A stretch of DNA of 64,000 nt, taken from contig NZ_CP036298.1 in NCBI RefSeq assembly GCF_007752135.1, positions 1,922,001 to 1,986,000 of the forward strand. Reading direction: 5' to 3'. How positions within the stretch are numbered: the first letter of the stretch is position 1; each line of letters opens with the position of its first letter. This stretch comes from Aureliella helgolandensis. GTDB lineage: Bacteria; Planctomycetota; Planctomycetia; Pirellulales; Pirellulaceae. The notes under the pieces are model-generated. The model saw nothing but the letters and a program-made list of their open reading frames with translations. It was not told the origin of the DNA and did no database searches. Below, in pieces: positions 51,995 through 61,666 of the stretch. Made by a program: the position numbers and the translations under genes.

Positions 51995-52514
51995 CAAAAC
52001 CTCATGAACAATCGACCATTTACCAATCTCGTTGCTTCGCTGGGTGGGTTCGAGGTTGGTTCCCGGCTACGCGAGCTACTGCGATTGCAAAAAGGGACGC
52101 ACCAGATCGACCAGCCCGAAGGAAACCGCTTGCTCGCAGAACCATCCCAAGCCAACCGGGGCTGGCGCGACCTCACAGGGGAATGCTGGTAAGCGTCGTT
52201 AGCGGTGACGAAATTTTCCGATCGAAAGTACGACGCAACGGCTTTCATAGCCGATTCGACCAGCGGGATAGGCTAGGATGAAACTTGCTTTTCATCCGCA
52301 ACCGCCCTGGGACAACTCGTTCGCCGCTCCACTTGTCCAACGATGCACAACGAGAACGATCCAGCTTGTCCCTTTCGTTCTCCTCCCGCTGGTCGATTCT
52401 GCTTCTGCGCAGAGTTTCCGGCAAGAGCCTCGCTTGTGGCGTTGAACCCGAGTAAACTCCCAACTGTGTCGACAAGACCCAACGAGTGTCCACTGATCTA
52501 CTAAGGAACGAATT
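51995..52514. other. Intergenic, no convincing gene
   Basis: Open frames occur on both strands (for example plus 52004-52192 and minus 52245-52664) but lack family features, and the minus one overlaps the conserved small gene at 52515. No repeat or hairpin was identified. Confidence 0.4.
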
Positions 52515-52784
52515 ATGGAAGAGCCCCAAGCCACGGCTGTGCCCGAACCACCCTCGAAGGAGGAGCTGCGGTTGGCGATGAAGGCATTCCGCAAACGCCT
52601 CAAGCTGACTCGATTGGACGACGAATCGGGGCTGGGCTATGGGCCTACGTCCTCTGGGCAGCAATCGAACATCGTCGCCATTACACCGCCCAACCAGTTT
52701 CCCAAGGCTGTCTGGCAGGAACTAGCCAAACAGGGAAAACTCAAGCAGGATCGAGGCGGATTTTTCTCACTGGTTGAACCGTAG
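52515..52784 (+). CDS. Conserved small planctomycete protein of unknown function
   Basis: 89 residues from ATG 52515. The sequence SKEELRLAMKAFRKRLKLTR, LDDESGLGYGPTSSGQQSNI and VAITPPNQFPKAVWQELAKQ follows a pattern recurring as a small conserved hypothetical protein in many planctomycete genomes. No export signal or membrane helix; basic helical N-terminal half. Stands alone. No function can be proposed from sequence. Confidence 0.7.
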   Translation: MEEPQATAVPEPPSKEELRLAMKAFRKRLKLTRLDDESGLGYGPTSSGQQSNIVAITPPNQFPKAVWQELAKQGKLKQDRGGFFSLVEP

Positions 52785-53402
52785 CTGACGCCCCGGCCAA
52801 CGCCAGTGCAGGTCAACGGCTGCGGTTGAGCCGCTTACTACCGGCGCTGCCAATCCGTTGCTCGCGTTTGGAGACGCCTTGGCGGGGGCATCGGGCCGAG
52901 TCGGCTGAGAATCTTGCTGCATGCTTCACAGCTTGCCCATTTATAAGCCCTTCGCCCCACGGGCTGTTGATTGAATAGCGTCTGGAGTTTTCACGTGGAG
53001 GCGGCATCTCTAATCGTCCTGTAGTGGCGACCACCTGTCCTTGCTGACGCGGCGGGTTACTATTTCAACAGCCCGGGAAGGGGGGGAGCCGGGCATGGGC
53101 GAGCGATGGCAGGCGAATGCCCCCAGCTTCTTGCACTTCTGGTTCGTTTGGGCCCCGTCTGCGACCTCTGCAGGCTTTCTGAGGCGACCTGAGTCCAATT
53201 GTTTTTCGACAGAAGTGGCCAGTGGACAGATTCTGTCCACTGGGGTGGTGAATGTCTTTGCCTTGGAGAATCCGCGGGATGTCCGCGAGGGCGCTTTGCA
53301 TCGCCAAATTCCAATGAAAACCTTCGTTTTTGCTGGTTGGCACAATTGATGCTAACAGTAAGACGCCGACCGCCTGCTCGCCAACCTCGAAATGCACAAA
53401 CG
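52785..53402. other. Intergenic region upstream of the CusBA-type genes
   Basis: No gene supported. Its main feature is the perfect palindrome at 53219-53243. An open frame runs through 53199-53402 into the adaptor gene but looks non-coding before 53349. Confidence 0.45.
53219..53243. promoter_or_regulatory. Perfect 11-bp inverted repeat upstream of the efflux operon
   Basis: CCAGTGGACAG-ATT-CTGTCCACTGG, 25 bases, no mismatch, 106-184 bases before the possible adaptor starts. No T-run follows on either strand, so it is not a typical terminator. It is a good candidate operator for a metal-responsive repressor or activator of the efflux pair. Confidence 0.5.
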
Positions 53403-54938
53403 ATGCCTGACCATCAAACGCCAGCTCTATCATCCTCGCCCAATGAGCCCCACGCTAGCGCACGCCAAGCCAAGCCTGGTGTGGTTGCATCCTTGCTTAA
53501 ACGCCTGCCGACGTTATTGGTTTTGGCTGTCATGGGAGGCGGCTGGATGGTGATGCACCACATCAATTCAGGCGGTAGCAGCGGCGGCGAAGCCGTTGAC
53601 ATCGCTGAAGATGCTGGGCCCAACGACACGCTCGCGTTGCCTGAAGGCAAGCTCAATGCCGCGAAGTTCAAGAGTGTCGCAGTCCAAGAACAGGCTATTC
53701 AACACATGCACACGGTGCCAGGTCGTTTACGCTATGACCAAACCAAGCATGTCGATGTGAAGGCGCCGATGGATGGGATTCTGGCCGAACTCGTCGTTAC
53801 ACCTGGCGACCATGTTGCGGCCGGTGATTTGATCGCTGTACTTCGTAGTCCTGAAATCGGCCAAGCTCGCGCCGAGATTCTAAAAAGGCAGAAGGAACGC
53901 GACATTGCTCAGCAGGTTTTGCAGCGTGAGATGACGCTGTCCGAGAATTTGAATCAAGTTTGCGAAATGCTCGATCAAAGGAAGCCGGTCGACGAGATCG
54001 AGACGGCTTTTTCCAATCGTGCCCTGGGTAGTTATCGCCAAGAGATTTTGTCAGCCTACTCAAATATGCAATTGGCCGATGAGTTAATTGCAAAAGTACG
54101 ACCGCTGGTAGATGCCGGCGCAGTCGCTGGTCGAGCAGTCCTCGAACGCGAAGGCGAGCGGCAGTTGGCCGAAACAGCCTTCCGTACTGCACGCGATCAA
54201 GCGACGTTTGCTGCGAACCAAGCGATGATGAAAGCCGAAGCGAGTGTTGCCCAAGCCGATCGCCAATTGAATCTGGCGTGGCAATCGCTCGAAACACTTT
54301 TGGGCTACAAAGAAGATCGAGACGTCGTGAACTTGACCAGCGAAGACTCGCTGTCGCGACTAGAAGTTCGAGCACCGTTTGCCGGTAGCGTCGAATCCCA
54401 GGGCTTTGCTAAGAACGAGCGAGTTATGCGTGGTGATTCGCTCGTCGTACTGGCAAACACGGATTCCCTGACGGTGGAAGCCAGCATTCGAGAAAGCGAT
54501 TGGTCGGTTGTCGCGTTGCAGACAGACGCTGAGGTGTCAGTGATGGTTCCGGCTCTCAACGATCGAATCTTTTTCGCCAAGGTGCGGTACTTTGGCCGTG
54601 AGGTTCAGGCGGATACGAACTCGGTCCCCCTGGTTGCACGAATTGAGAACGAAGAGAGCTTGCTTCGACCCGGCATGTTCGTTCGAGTGACAGTACCGAT
54701 CGGCGAAGCTCGGCAGGTGTTGGCCATTAAGCCTGAGTCGCTGTTGCAGCACGAGAATCAACAGTTCGTATTCGTGGATGTGGGCGGCGGTGTATTCAAA
54801 CGGGTCGACGTCTCCACTGGCCAGGCTTCCGACGATTGGGTGGAGATCACCAAGGGGCTGTCGCCAGGACAATTGGTCGTGACCAGTGGCGCATTCCTGT
54901 TGAAGTCGGAATTCCTGCTACAAGGAGAGGGCGAATAG
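53403..54938 (+). CDS. RND efflux periplasmic adaptor (CusB/CzcB type)
   Basis: About 511 residues from ATG 53403; an ATG at 53349 is in frame and possible. One N-terminal helix (LPTLLVLAVMGGGWMVMHHI), then the membrane-fusion protein layout. A lipoyl half VDVKAPMDGILAELVVTPGD pairs with VRAPFAGSVESQGFAKNE-type sequence after a helical hairpin of about 200 residues, and a beta-barrel domain (VSVMVPALNDRIFFAKVRYF, GMFVRVTVPIGEARQVLAIK) follows. No N-terminal heavy-metal-binding CPMHP motif is present. It bridges the inner-membrane pump encoded 99 bases downstream to an outer-membrane channel not present in this window. Confidence 0.88.
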   Translation: MPDHQTPALSSSPNEPHASARQAKPGVVASLLKRLPTLLVLAVMGGGWMVMHHINSGGSSGGEAVDIAEDAGPNDTLALPEGKLNAAKFKSVAVQEQAIQHMHTVPGRLRYDQTKHVDVKAPMDGILAELVVTPGDHVAAGDLIAVLRSPEIGQARAEILKRQKERDIAQQVLQREMTLSENLNQVCEMLDQRKPVDEIETAFSNRALGSYRQEILSAYSNMQLADELIAKVRPLVDAGAVAGRAVLEREGERQLAETAFRTARDQATFAANQAMMKAEASVAQADRQLNLAWQSLETLLGYKEDRDVVNLTSEDSLSRLEVRAPFAGSVESQGFAKNERVMRGDSLVVLANTDSLTVEASIRESDWSVVALQTDAEVSVMVPALNDRIFFAKVRYFGREVQADTNSVPLVARIENEESLLRPGMFVRVTVPIGEARQVLAIKPESLLQHENQQFVFVDVGGGVFKRVDVSTGQASDDWVEITKGLSPGQLVVTSGAFLLKSEFLLQGEGE

Positions 54939-55037
54939 CTTCCACACTCGTTCAACTTCTTGCCTCCCTTTCGTCCTCCCCAAAAAACACAGTGCTGAGC
55001 ATCTGGCCAGCGATAGAGAAATTCGGATCGCGACAAC

Positions 55038-58000
55038 ATGCTTACCAAAATCATTGAATTCTCGCTCGTCAATCGTGGGCTCGTAATCATCTTGACGCTA
55101 TTGATGGCTGGAGCTGGATTTTATTCCGCTTTCAATCTGCCAATCGATGCCGTTCCGGACATGACGAACGTCCAAGTGCAGGTTGTGACCGACGCCGGCT
55201 CTCTGTCGCCGGTCGAAGTCGAGCGGTACGTGACCTACCCCGTGGAAAACACGATGGGCGGCTTGCCCGATGTGGAAGAGCTTCGCAGCGTATCCAAGTT
55301 TGGAATCTCGGTCGTGACGATCGTGTTTGAGGAAGGCACCGACATCTATCGCGCCCGGCAACTTGTGACCGAGCGACTGGGAGACGCGGCCGCCAACATT
55401 CCACAGGGATACGGGACACCCACCATTGGCCCATTGACCACGGCTCTCGGCGAAATATTGCAGTTCGAAGTTCGCAGTGATCGCCATTCGCCTATGGAGC
55501 TGCGAACGATGCTGGAGTGGGAGATCTCGCCCAAGCTGCGGCAGGTCAACGGTGTCACCGAGATCAATACCCATGGTGGCTACTACAAAACGTTCGAGGT
55601 TCAGCCCGATCCCGATCGAATGACCAGCTACGGCATTCCAATGGAATTGCTATTTCAACGGCTGCAGGCGAATAACAACACGTCTGGCGGTGGTTACGTG
55701 ATTCACCACGGCGAACAGCGGTTCATTCGCGGCGTGTCGCTGCTCGAAAACGAGAATGATATCGAGAATGTCGTCATTCGTCGCGAAGCCGATGGTAATC
55801 CAATACTAGTGCGAGATATTGCTGAAGTTAGCATCGAACCGATGACGCGGCAGGGCGCCGTGACTCGTGACGGACGCGGTGAAGTGGTAACCGGATTGGT
55901 GATGATGTTGATTGGCGAGAACTCGCGGGAGGTCGTTGAGTCGGCCAAGGAGCGTCTCAAGGATATTGAGGCTACGCTGCCCGTGGGGGTGCGTCTGGAA
56001 GTGACCTATGACCGAGCGGCACTAATTGCCAGGACGCTCAATACGGTTTTGACCAACTTGACCGAAGGCGGCATGTTGGTGATCGTCGTGCTGCTACTGA
56101 TGCTTGGCAATCTTCGTGCTGGCATCATCGTGGCGCTCGCAATACCGCTTTCGATGCTGTTTGCCACCAACGTGATGGCCTACACCGGCGTGACGGCCAG
56201 CCTGATGAGCCTGGGAGCGATTGACTTTGGATTGATCGTCGATAGCAGCGTTATCATGGTCGAAAACTGCATCCGTAAACTCTCACACGACAATGGGGAC
56301 GCGAAACATCAAGATGTCATTCGCGACGCTGCCGTGGAAGTCCGCAAGCCAACGATGTTCGGTGAATTGATTATTGCAGTCGTGTTCTTACCAATCCTCC
56401 TGCTCGAAGGCACGGAGGGAAAGCTGTTCCGGCCGATGGCTCTGACCGTACTATTCGCGCTCGGCGGATCCATGATTCTCTCACTTTCATTCATGCCTGC
56501 GATGGCGTCGCTCTTTCTGCCCAAGAAGATGAAGGAAGAGGACGTATTGCTGGTGCGGATCGTCAAATTCTTTTACGAGCCATTGGTCACGCGAGCGATT
56601 AAGCACCCCTTTGCTACCGTTGCGATCGCACTCACCGTATTCGCGATGAGTCTGCCGATGGGGCGCCATCTTGGTGCGGAATTCATGCCGCGTCTGGAAG
56701 AAGGAGACTTGTTGGTCGAAGCATTGCGTTTGCCAAGTGCCACGCTTGAAGGATCGATCGCCATGTCGACTCAGATCGAGAAGCTTCTCAAGAAATATCC
56801 TGAAGTGAAGACGGTGTTCTCAAAGACTGGGCGTCCGGAAATCGCCAATGACGTAATGGGCGTTCATCAGACTGATGTGTGGGTTTTGTTGAAGCCCGTT
56901 CATGATTGGCCTAGTCACAAAACACGGGATGAGTTGATCGAGCAAATGTCGGCAGAGCTCAACGCCAACGTTCCGGGGGTAGCATTCGGGTTCACTCAGC
57001 CCATTGAAATGCGAGTGGATGAACTGGTGGCTGGCGTTAAAGCCGATGTGGCAGTGCTGCTTTACGGCGACGATATGGAAGTGCTGGGCGCGAAAGGCAA
57101 GGAGATTGAAGCGGTCTTGCGTGAAATCCCAGGTGCGGTCGATGTTAAAGCCGATTACCAAGCCAATTTGTCAACGCTAACGATTAAGACGAAGCCGCAA
57201 GCTCTAGCTCAATATGGAATTGACGCGCAAACGGTATTGGATGTCGTGTCCTCGATGGGCGGATTTCAAGTGGGCCAGATTTTTGAGGGACGAGCGCGTT
57301 ATCCGATAATGGTGCGCGTCCCTGTGCAATGGAGGGAGAATCTCAAGCTTCTGGAGCAAGTCCCCGTTGCTGATTCCAATGGCAAAGCGGTTCCATTGAA
57401 GGAGCTAGCCGATATTCGTCTAGAAGAGACCCCGCCTACAATCGAGCACGAAGGAAATCGTCGCCGGACATTTATTTCCGCCAATGTGCGCGGTCGCGAT
57501 GTAGCCACATTCGTTACCGAAGCTCAAGCAACGGTGGCAGAGAAGGTCGAGTTCTCTCCGGGGTATGAAATTCGTTGGGGCGGCGATTTTGAGAATCTTC
57601 AATCGGCCAGTCTGCGACTTGCAATCATTACCCCCATCGTATTGATGATCATCATGCTGCTGTTGCATACGAGTCTTGGTTCGTTGCGGTTGGCACTATT
57701 GATATTCCTTGCTGTACCGATGGCGGCCTCCGGGGGCATCATCGCGCTGTACTTGCGTGAGATGCCGTTTAGCATCTCTGCGGGCGTCGGCTTTATTGCC
57801 CTGTTCGGTGTCGCGGTTTTGAATGGCTTGGTCTGGGTGAGCGCCGCGGAGCACTCGCGTAAGTCGGGTATGCCGCTCCAAGACGTCAGCCATGACACGG
57901 CTTTGGTCCGCTTGCGACCGGTATTGATGACGGCACTGGTTGCCAGCCTCGGGTTCCTGCCGATGGCCCTGTCCACCAGCGATGGTGCCGAGATGCAACG

Positions 58001-58148
58001 ACCGTTGGCGACCGTCGTCATCGGTGGACTGATTACCTCGACGCTGTTGACGTCGCTGGTAATTCCCACGATCTACCCCTGGTTCGCCCGAGGCCTGAAT
58101 GATGTTGCGCTAGTCCATCACGATGATCACAATCCGATGTTGACTTAG
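55038..58148 (+). CDS. Heavy-metal RND efflux pump (CusA/CzcA family)
   Basis: 1036 residues, normal for the family. Starts MLTKIIEFSLVNRGLVIILT; porter domains begin LPIDAVPDMTNVQVQVVTDA. The proton-relay helix reads GAIDFGLIVDSSVIMVENC near residue 395, keeping both Asp and the Glu of heavy-metal pumps but with Ser-Ser where Gly-Ala is common. Twelve membrane helices in two groups (about 340-560 and 850-1020). PRLEEGDLLVEALRLPSATL is the second porter signature. It exports a divalent or monovalent metal from periplasm or cytoplasm with the adaptor encoded upstream. A His-rich tail (ALVHHDDHNPM) closes the protein. Exact metal not determined. Confidence 0.92.
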   Translation: MLTKIIEFSLVNRGLVIILTLLMAGAGFYSAFNLPIDAVPDMTNVQVQVVTDAGSLSPVEVERYVTYPVENTMGGLPDVEELRSVSKFGISVVTIVFEEGTDIYRARQLVTERLGDAAANIPQGYGTPTIGPLTTALGEILQFEVRSDRHSPMELRTMLEWEISPKLRQVNGVTEINTHGGYYKTFEVQPDPDRMTSYGIPMELLFQRLQANNNTSGGGYVIHHGEQRFIRGVSLLENENDIENVVIRREADGNPILVRDIAEVSIEPMTRQGAVTRDGRGEVVTGLVMMLIGENSREVVESAKERLKDIEATLPVGVRLEVTYDRAALIARTLNTVLTNLTEGGMLVIVVLLLMLGNLRAGIIVALAIPLSMLFATNVMAYTGVTASLMSLGAIDFGLIVDSSVIMVENCIRKLSHDNGDAKHQDVIRDAAVEVRKPTMFGELIIAVVFLPILLLEGTEGKLFRPMALTVLFALGGSMILSLSFMPAMASLFLPKKMKEEDVLLVRIVKFFYEPLVTRAIKHPFATVAIALTVFAMSLPMGRHLGAEFMPRLEEGDLLVEALRLPSATLEGSIAMSTQIEKLLKKYPEVKTVFSKTGRPEIANDVMGVHQTDVWVLLKPVHDWPSHKTRDELIEQMSAELNANVPGVAFGFTQPIEMRVDELVAGVKADVAVLLYGDDMEVLGAKGKEIEAVLREIPGAVDVKADYQANLSTLTIKTKPQALAQYGIDAQTVLDVVSSMGGFQVGQIFEGRARYPIMVRVPVQWRENLKLLEQVPVADSNGKAVPLKELADIRLEETPPTIEHEGNRRRTFISANVRGRDVATFVTEAQATVAEKVEFSPGYEIRWGGDFENLQSASLRLAIITPIVLMIIMLLLHTSLGSLRLALLIFLAVPMAASGGIIALYLREMPFSISAGVGFIALFGVAVLNGLVWVSAAEHSRKSGMPLQDVSHDTALVRLRPVLMTALVASLGFLPMALSTSDGAEMQRPLATVVIGGLITSTLLTSLVIPTIYPWFARGLNDVALVHHDDHNPMLT

Positions 58149-58769
58149 AGGAAGCATCGGTAGGCGGCGTCCCAGAGACAGTCTGAAAGGCCGTGTCGAT
58201 GCTTGCTAGCAACGTTCGCTGTTTCCCCGCGCGTATCACCAGCGAATCACCAGGCGGGGCATCGCAGGGGAGATCTATCCGCAGTAACCTTCTCATCGCT
58301 CGAATGCACCGTTCGCGTGGGTCCACCGCAGCAGTCCATCGTTCGAAGACGATTCTCTTCCATGGCAAGCGAAGATGAGTCGCGATGAGAGCTCTGGCCG
58401 GAGGATTGCTCCCCACTGAACATGAAATAGCCGTGGGAATCAAGTCTGCCCGGTCACACGCAAGAAGTCATCAATCGACACGTGGCGAGTGGTGGTAGGA
58501 GGGAGGGCGTCTTAGCAGGAGTGCTAAGCTTGGCCTTCGGGAGCGTTGCTCGCGCAACGCCCAAGGAGGAAACCCGGTGCACTACCTCTGCTTGATTCGC
58601 CGCGAGACTGGGGGGAGCTGATTTCGCGTCGGATCGACCTGATCGAATGGACGACCGTAAAGCCGTGGAACGAGACTTCGACGAGAAGTTCGTGCAACAG
58701 ACGAACGAACCAGGGTAGGTGGGGAATCGCTTGCGGCCGACAATTCGCAGGAAACATTGCTCGCGGAAA
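58149..58769. other. Convergent intergenic region
   Basis: Between the pump (plus) and the response regulator (minus). No gene supported; contains the hairpin at 58541-58558. The frames present are short and mutually overlapping. Confidence 0.4.
58541..58558. terminator. Hairpin between convergent genes
   Basis: GCGTTGC-TCGC-GCAACGC: perfect 7-bp GC-rich stem with a 4-base loop. No T-run follows on either strand, so termination is uncertain. The placement between converging transcripts is what one expects of a shared terminator. Confidence 0.35.
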
Positions 58770-60197
58770 TCAATGCGGCGAACTGAAATCGCTTGCTTCG
58801 ATGCCAAGGGACTTGAGCTTACTGCGCAGAGTAACTCGGCTAATTCCTAGAAACGTCGCGGCTTTGAGTTGATTACCGCTGGTATGGGTGAGCACTAAAC
58901 GGAGCAGTTGCCGTTCTGCAATTGAGATGGCTTCGGAATATAGGTTGTCCGTACCGGCCTCGAGCCGTTCGGCAACGAATCGTTCGGCAAGGAACTGAGG
59001 ATCGCTCGGTGACTGCGGATGATCGTGGACGTCCCCCAGGGGGGGCAGGAAATCTGGCAGCAAGATGTTGCCGCGGGCGGTCAGCAAGGATTGTTTCATG
59101 ACACTTTCGAGTTCACGCACATTGCCCGGCCAGTGGTAGCTTCCCAGTACTTCAAGTGTTTCTGGCACAATTGTGCGAATGTTTTTGCCGAACTCATTGC
59201 TGTATTTGCGCAGAAAGTACTCCGCCAATACACGTAGATCGTCCTCGCGGTCCCGCAATGGCGGCAGGTGGATGGTAACCACGCTGAGCCGAAAATACAG
59301 ATCGGATCGAAAGAGTCCCTCGGAGACGAGTTGCTTGAGATCGTGATTGGTTGCCGCGATGATCCGCACATCGACCTGGATCGGTGTGTTGCCTCCGACG
59401 CGTTCGAACGTTTGGTCCTGCAGGACTCGCAGCAACTTCGCCTGGGTCATCGGCGACATGTCGCCAACTTCATCCAGGAACAACGTGCCACCGTCGGCCT
59501 GTTCAAGTTTCCCGATTCGTTGTCGATAGGCGTCGGTAAAGGCTCCCTTCTCATGGCCGAAGATTTCACTTTCCAATAACGCGTCAGGGATTGCGGCGCA
59601 GTTGATCGCTTGAAACGGTTTGGTGGAACGGGCACTGTGGTGATAGATGGCTTGGGCAACTACTTCCTTGCCAGTTCCGCTCTCGCCGAGCAACAGTACC
59701 GTCAAGTTTTGCGAAGCCACCCGACCAATCGCTTTATAGACTTCCTTCATCGCATTGCAGCGCCCGACAATCGCATCGCCGGTAGACACTTCGTCAGCGT
59801 CGGATTCCGCGAGGACCGGTTGAACGCGGACCATCCGGCTGAGATTGAATGCTTTGTTAAGTAGCATTCGAATCTCGTCAAGCTCGAGCGGCTTAAATAG
59901 GTAGTCGTAGGCCCCCAGTTTGGTCGCCTCGATGGCGGACTGAACCGTCCCATGGCCGGTGATGAAGATGAATGGAACTCGCGAATCGAGTTTGAGCAGG
60001 CGTTTGAACAACTCCAGCCCACTCGTGTCCGGAAGACTTAGGTCGAGTATCACGACATCCGGATTCGCCTCGGCAAACAATCGCTCACCTTCGGCACCGC
60101 TTTTGGCCGTGAGAACTGTGACGCTTTCGCTGGTAAAGGCTCGCTCGAATGCTCTGCATATGGACGCTTCGTCATCAATGACTAGTAGGGTTTGCAT
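58770..60197 (-). CDS. Sigma54-dependent response regulator (NtrC family)
   Basis: 475 residues. Receiver domain at 1-118 with acidic pair IDDEAS, phospho-acceptor Asp in VVILDLSLPD (about residue 52), and Lys in YLFKPLELDE. AAA+ domain: Walker A LLLGESGTGKEVVAQAIYHH, GHEKGAFTDAYRQRIGKLEQ, Walker B GTLFLDEVGDMSPMTQAKLL and sensor VRIIAATNHDLKQLV. The sigma54 contact loop reads GAFTDA instead of GAFTGA. C-terminal Fis-type helix-turn-helix QLKAATFLGISRVTLRSKLK. It activates transcription by sigma54 polymerase on phosphorylation by the kinase whose gene overlaps it by 16 bases. Targets unknown; the adjacent metal pump is a candidate. Confidence 0.93.
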   Translation of the reverse strand: MQTLLVIDDEASICRAFERAFTSESVTVLTAKSGAEGERLFAEANPDVVILDLSLPDTSGLELFKRLLKLDSRVPFIFITGHGTVQSAIEATKLGAYDYLFKPLELDEIRMLLNKAFNLSRMVRVQPVLAESDADEVSTGDAIVGRCNAMKEVYKAIGRVASQNLTVLLLGESGTGKEVVAQAIYHHSARSTKPFQAINCAAIPDALLESEIFGHEKGAFTDAYRQRIGKLEQADGGTLFLDEVGDMSPMTQAKLLRVLQDQTFERVGGNTPIQVDVRIIAATNHDLKQLVSEGLFRSDLYFRLSVVTIHLPPLRDREDDLRVLAEYFLRKYSNEFGKNIRTIVPETLEVLGSYHWPGNVRELESVMKQSLLTARGNILLPDFLPPLGDVHDHPQSPSDPQFLAERFVAERLEAGTDNLYSEAISIAERQLLRLVLTHTSGNQLKAATFLGISRVTLRSKLKSLGIEASDFSSPH

Positions 60198-61666
60198 GAC
60201 GCCTCACGTACGGGGATATCATCGGTACCAATGGCCGATGGATCGACTAATGGTAGAGTTAGGCAGAATACGGCCCCTCCGGAAGCTCGGTTTTGTCCCG
60301 TCAATGTTCCGCCGTGCGCGTCGGCGATCCGTCTGCAGATGCCCAGTCCTAGGCCTACGCCGGAGGCTTTGGTGGTCGAGAATGGAGTGAACAGCTTGGC
60401 CAGCATGTCGTCACTAATTCCTTCGCCGTTGTCTACCACCGATAATTCAAGTTGGTCGTCGATTGTGACCACACTGATTGTCACTTCGCCTCCGTCGGGC
60501 ATGGCGTCGAGTGCATTGAGGGCAAGATTCAAGAGCAATTGTTGGATTTGTGAGGCATCCCCCGCAATCATGATCGGATTGTCTTTGCATTCGATAACGA
60601 GTTTGACCGCTTGCTGTCCGCAACGACCTTCGATCAATTGAACTGTTTTTCGAATTACGTTTTGGATGGGAAACACCGATTGTACGCCCTGCTCGGGACG
60701 AGCGAATTCCAGCAGACTGTTGACACTGCGTTCCATGCGTCGAATTTCTTGTTCGACCAATTGAAGATCATCGGTCGGAAAACCTTCGTCGGCAAATTTG
60801 CTGCGGTTAACCTGAATCAACATTTTGATCGACGTCAGCGGATTGCGAATCTCATGTGCGACACCAGTTGCCAACTGAGCGAGTGTCGTCATTTGTTGTG
60901 CCCGCAACGCTTCTGTCTCGCGAGCCATCATTACGCGTTCGGCTTCAGCCTGCTCGGCGGCGGTTAGATCTCGAATGATCGCGATGCGCAGGGGCTTTGA
61001 TTCGGATGGGTATTCACTGACTGACACTTCGACAGGAAAGTGGCTGCCGTCCGAGCGTTTGGCCGTCAGACGAAACGAGGCTGGCAACGCATCCAACACG
61101 GGAGGCAGTCCATTGAGGAACGTTCCAGCCGTTTTTCCTAACAGCTCGTCGAGATCCGTTGAAAGCAAATCGGTGGTAGCTCGATTGCACGACAGGATCA
61201 CTCCTTGATGGTTGAAGGTGACGATGCCTTCACTGGCGTTGGCCACGATTGTTTCGCTGCGTCCGTGTTCTTGGATTGCGATTCGTCGAAGTGGCCCAAT
61301 GATCACCCACCATAACACTGGAGCGCATACCAGGGTCAGTAGCACGGCGTCTAGGACCGCCATACCGGTTTCGCCGAAAAAGTCTAGCATCACATGGGGC
61401 AGCACGAACATCACGCCAACCTCTGCGATGAACATTAGCAACAGCACGATGCCCAGAATCCGCGCGGGCGACCGCAAGATCGAGGACAGGGCTGAAACTC
61501 GGTTGGACATGCGCCAAAACTGATCCATGCGAGGGATGTTGATGGACGAGGAGTCTTGGGAACAAGCCGCACGCCCGCCAGGAAAGCGAGTGGGGATTTC
61601 TCCCGGAATTTCCGCTGCCTGATCTATTCGTTTTCCAGCCGACGATTCTACCAACAAATTGGACAC
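60182..61666 (-). CDS. Sensor histidine kinase (NtrB-like, PAS domain)
   Basis: 494 residues from GTG 61666; ATG 61528 (46 codons later) is equally plausible and starts closer to the membrane part. Two membrane helices (about 65-90, GIVLLLMFIAEVGVMFVLPH, and 105-125), a PAS domain (SEGIVTFNHQGVILSCNRAT, then PVEVSVSEYPSESKPLRIAI), phospho-acceptor box GVAHEIRNPLTSIKMLIQVN near residue 265, N-box LLLNLALNALDAMPDGGEVT and G-box VGLGLGICRRIADAHGG. The short periplasmic loop suggests membrane or cytoplasmic sensing. It overlaps its response regulator gene by 16 bases and is transcribed first. Confidence 0.92.
   Translation of the reverse strand: MSNLLVESSAGKRIDQAAEIPGEIPTRFPGGRAACSQDSSSINIPRMDQFWRMSNRVSALSSILRSPARILGIVLLLMFIAEVGVMFVLPHVMLDFFGETGMAVLDAVLLTLVCAPVLWWVIIGPLRRIAIQEHGRSETIVANASEGIVTFNHQGVILSCNRATTDLLSTDLDELLGKTAGTFLNGLPPVLDALPASFRLTAKRSDGSHFPVEVSVSEYPSESKPLRIAIIRDLTAAEQAEAERVMMARETEALRAQQMTTLAQLATGVAHEIRNPLTSIKMLIQVNRSKFADEGFPTDDLQLVEQEIRRMERSVNSLLEFARPEQGVQSVFPIQNVIRKTVQLIEGRCGQQAVKLVIECKDNPIMIAGDASQIQQLLLNLALNALDAMPDGGEVTISVVTIDDQLELSVVDNGEGISDDMLAKLFTPFSTTKASGVGLGLGICRRIADAHGGTLTGQNRASGGAVFCLTLPLVDPSAIGTDDIPVREASCKPY

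Noticed and set aside
52245-52664. 139-residue minus-strand frame
   Set aside because: It overlaps the conserved plus-strand gene at 52515-52784 and has no recognisable features.
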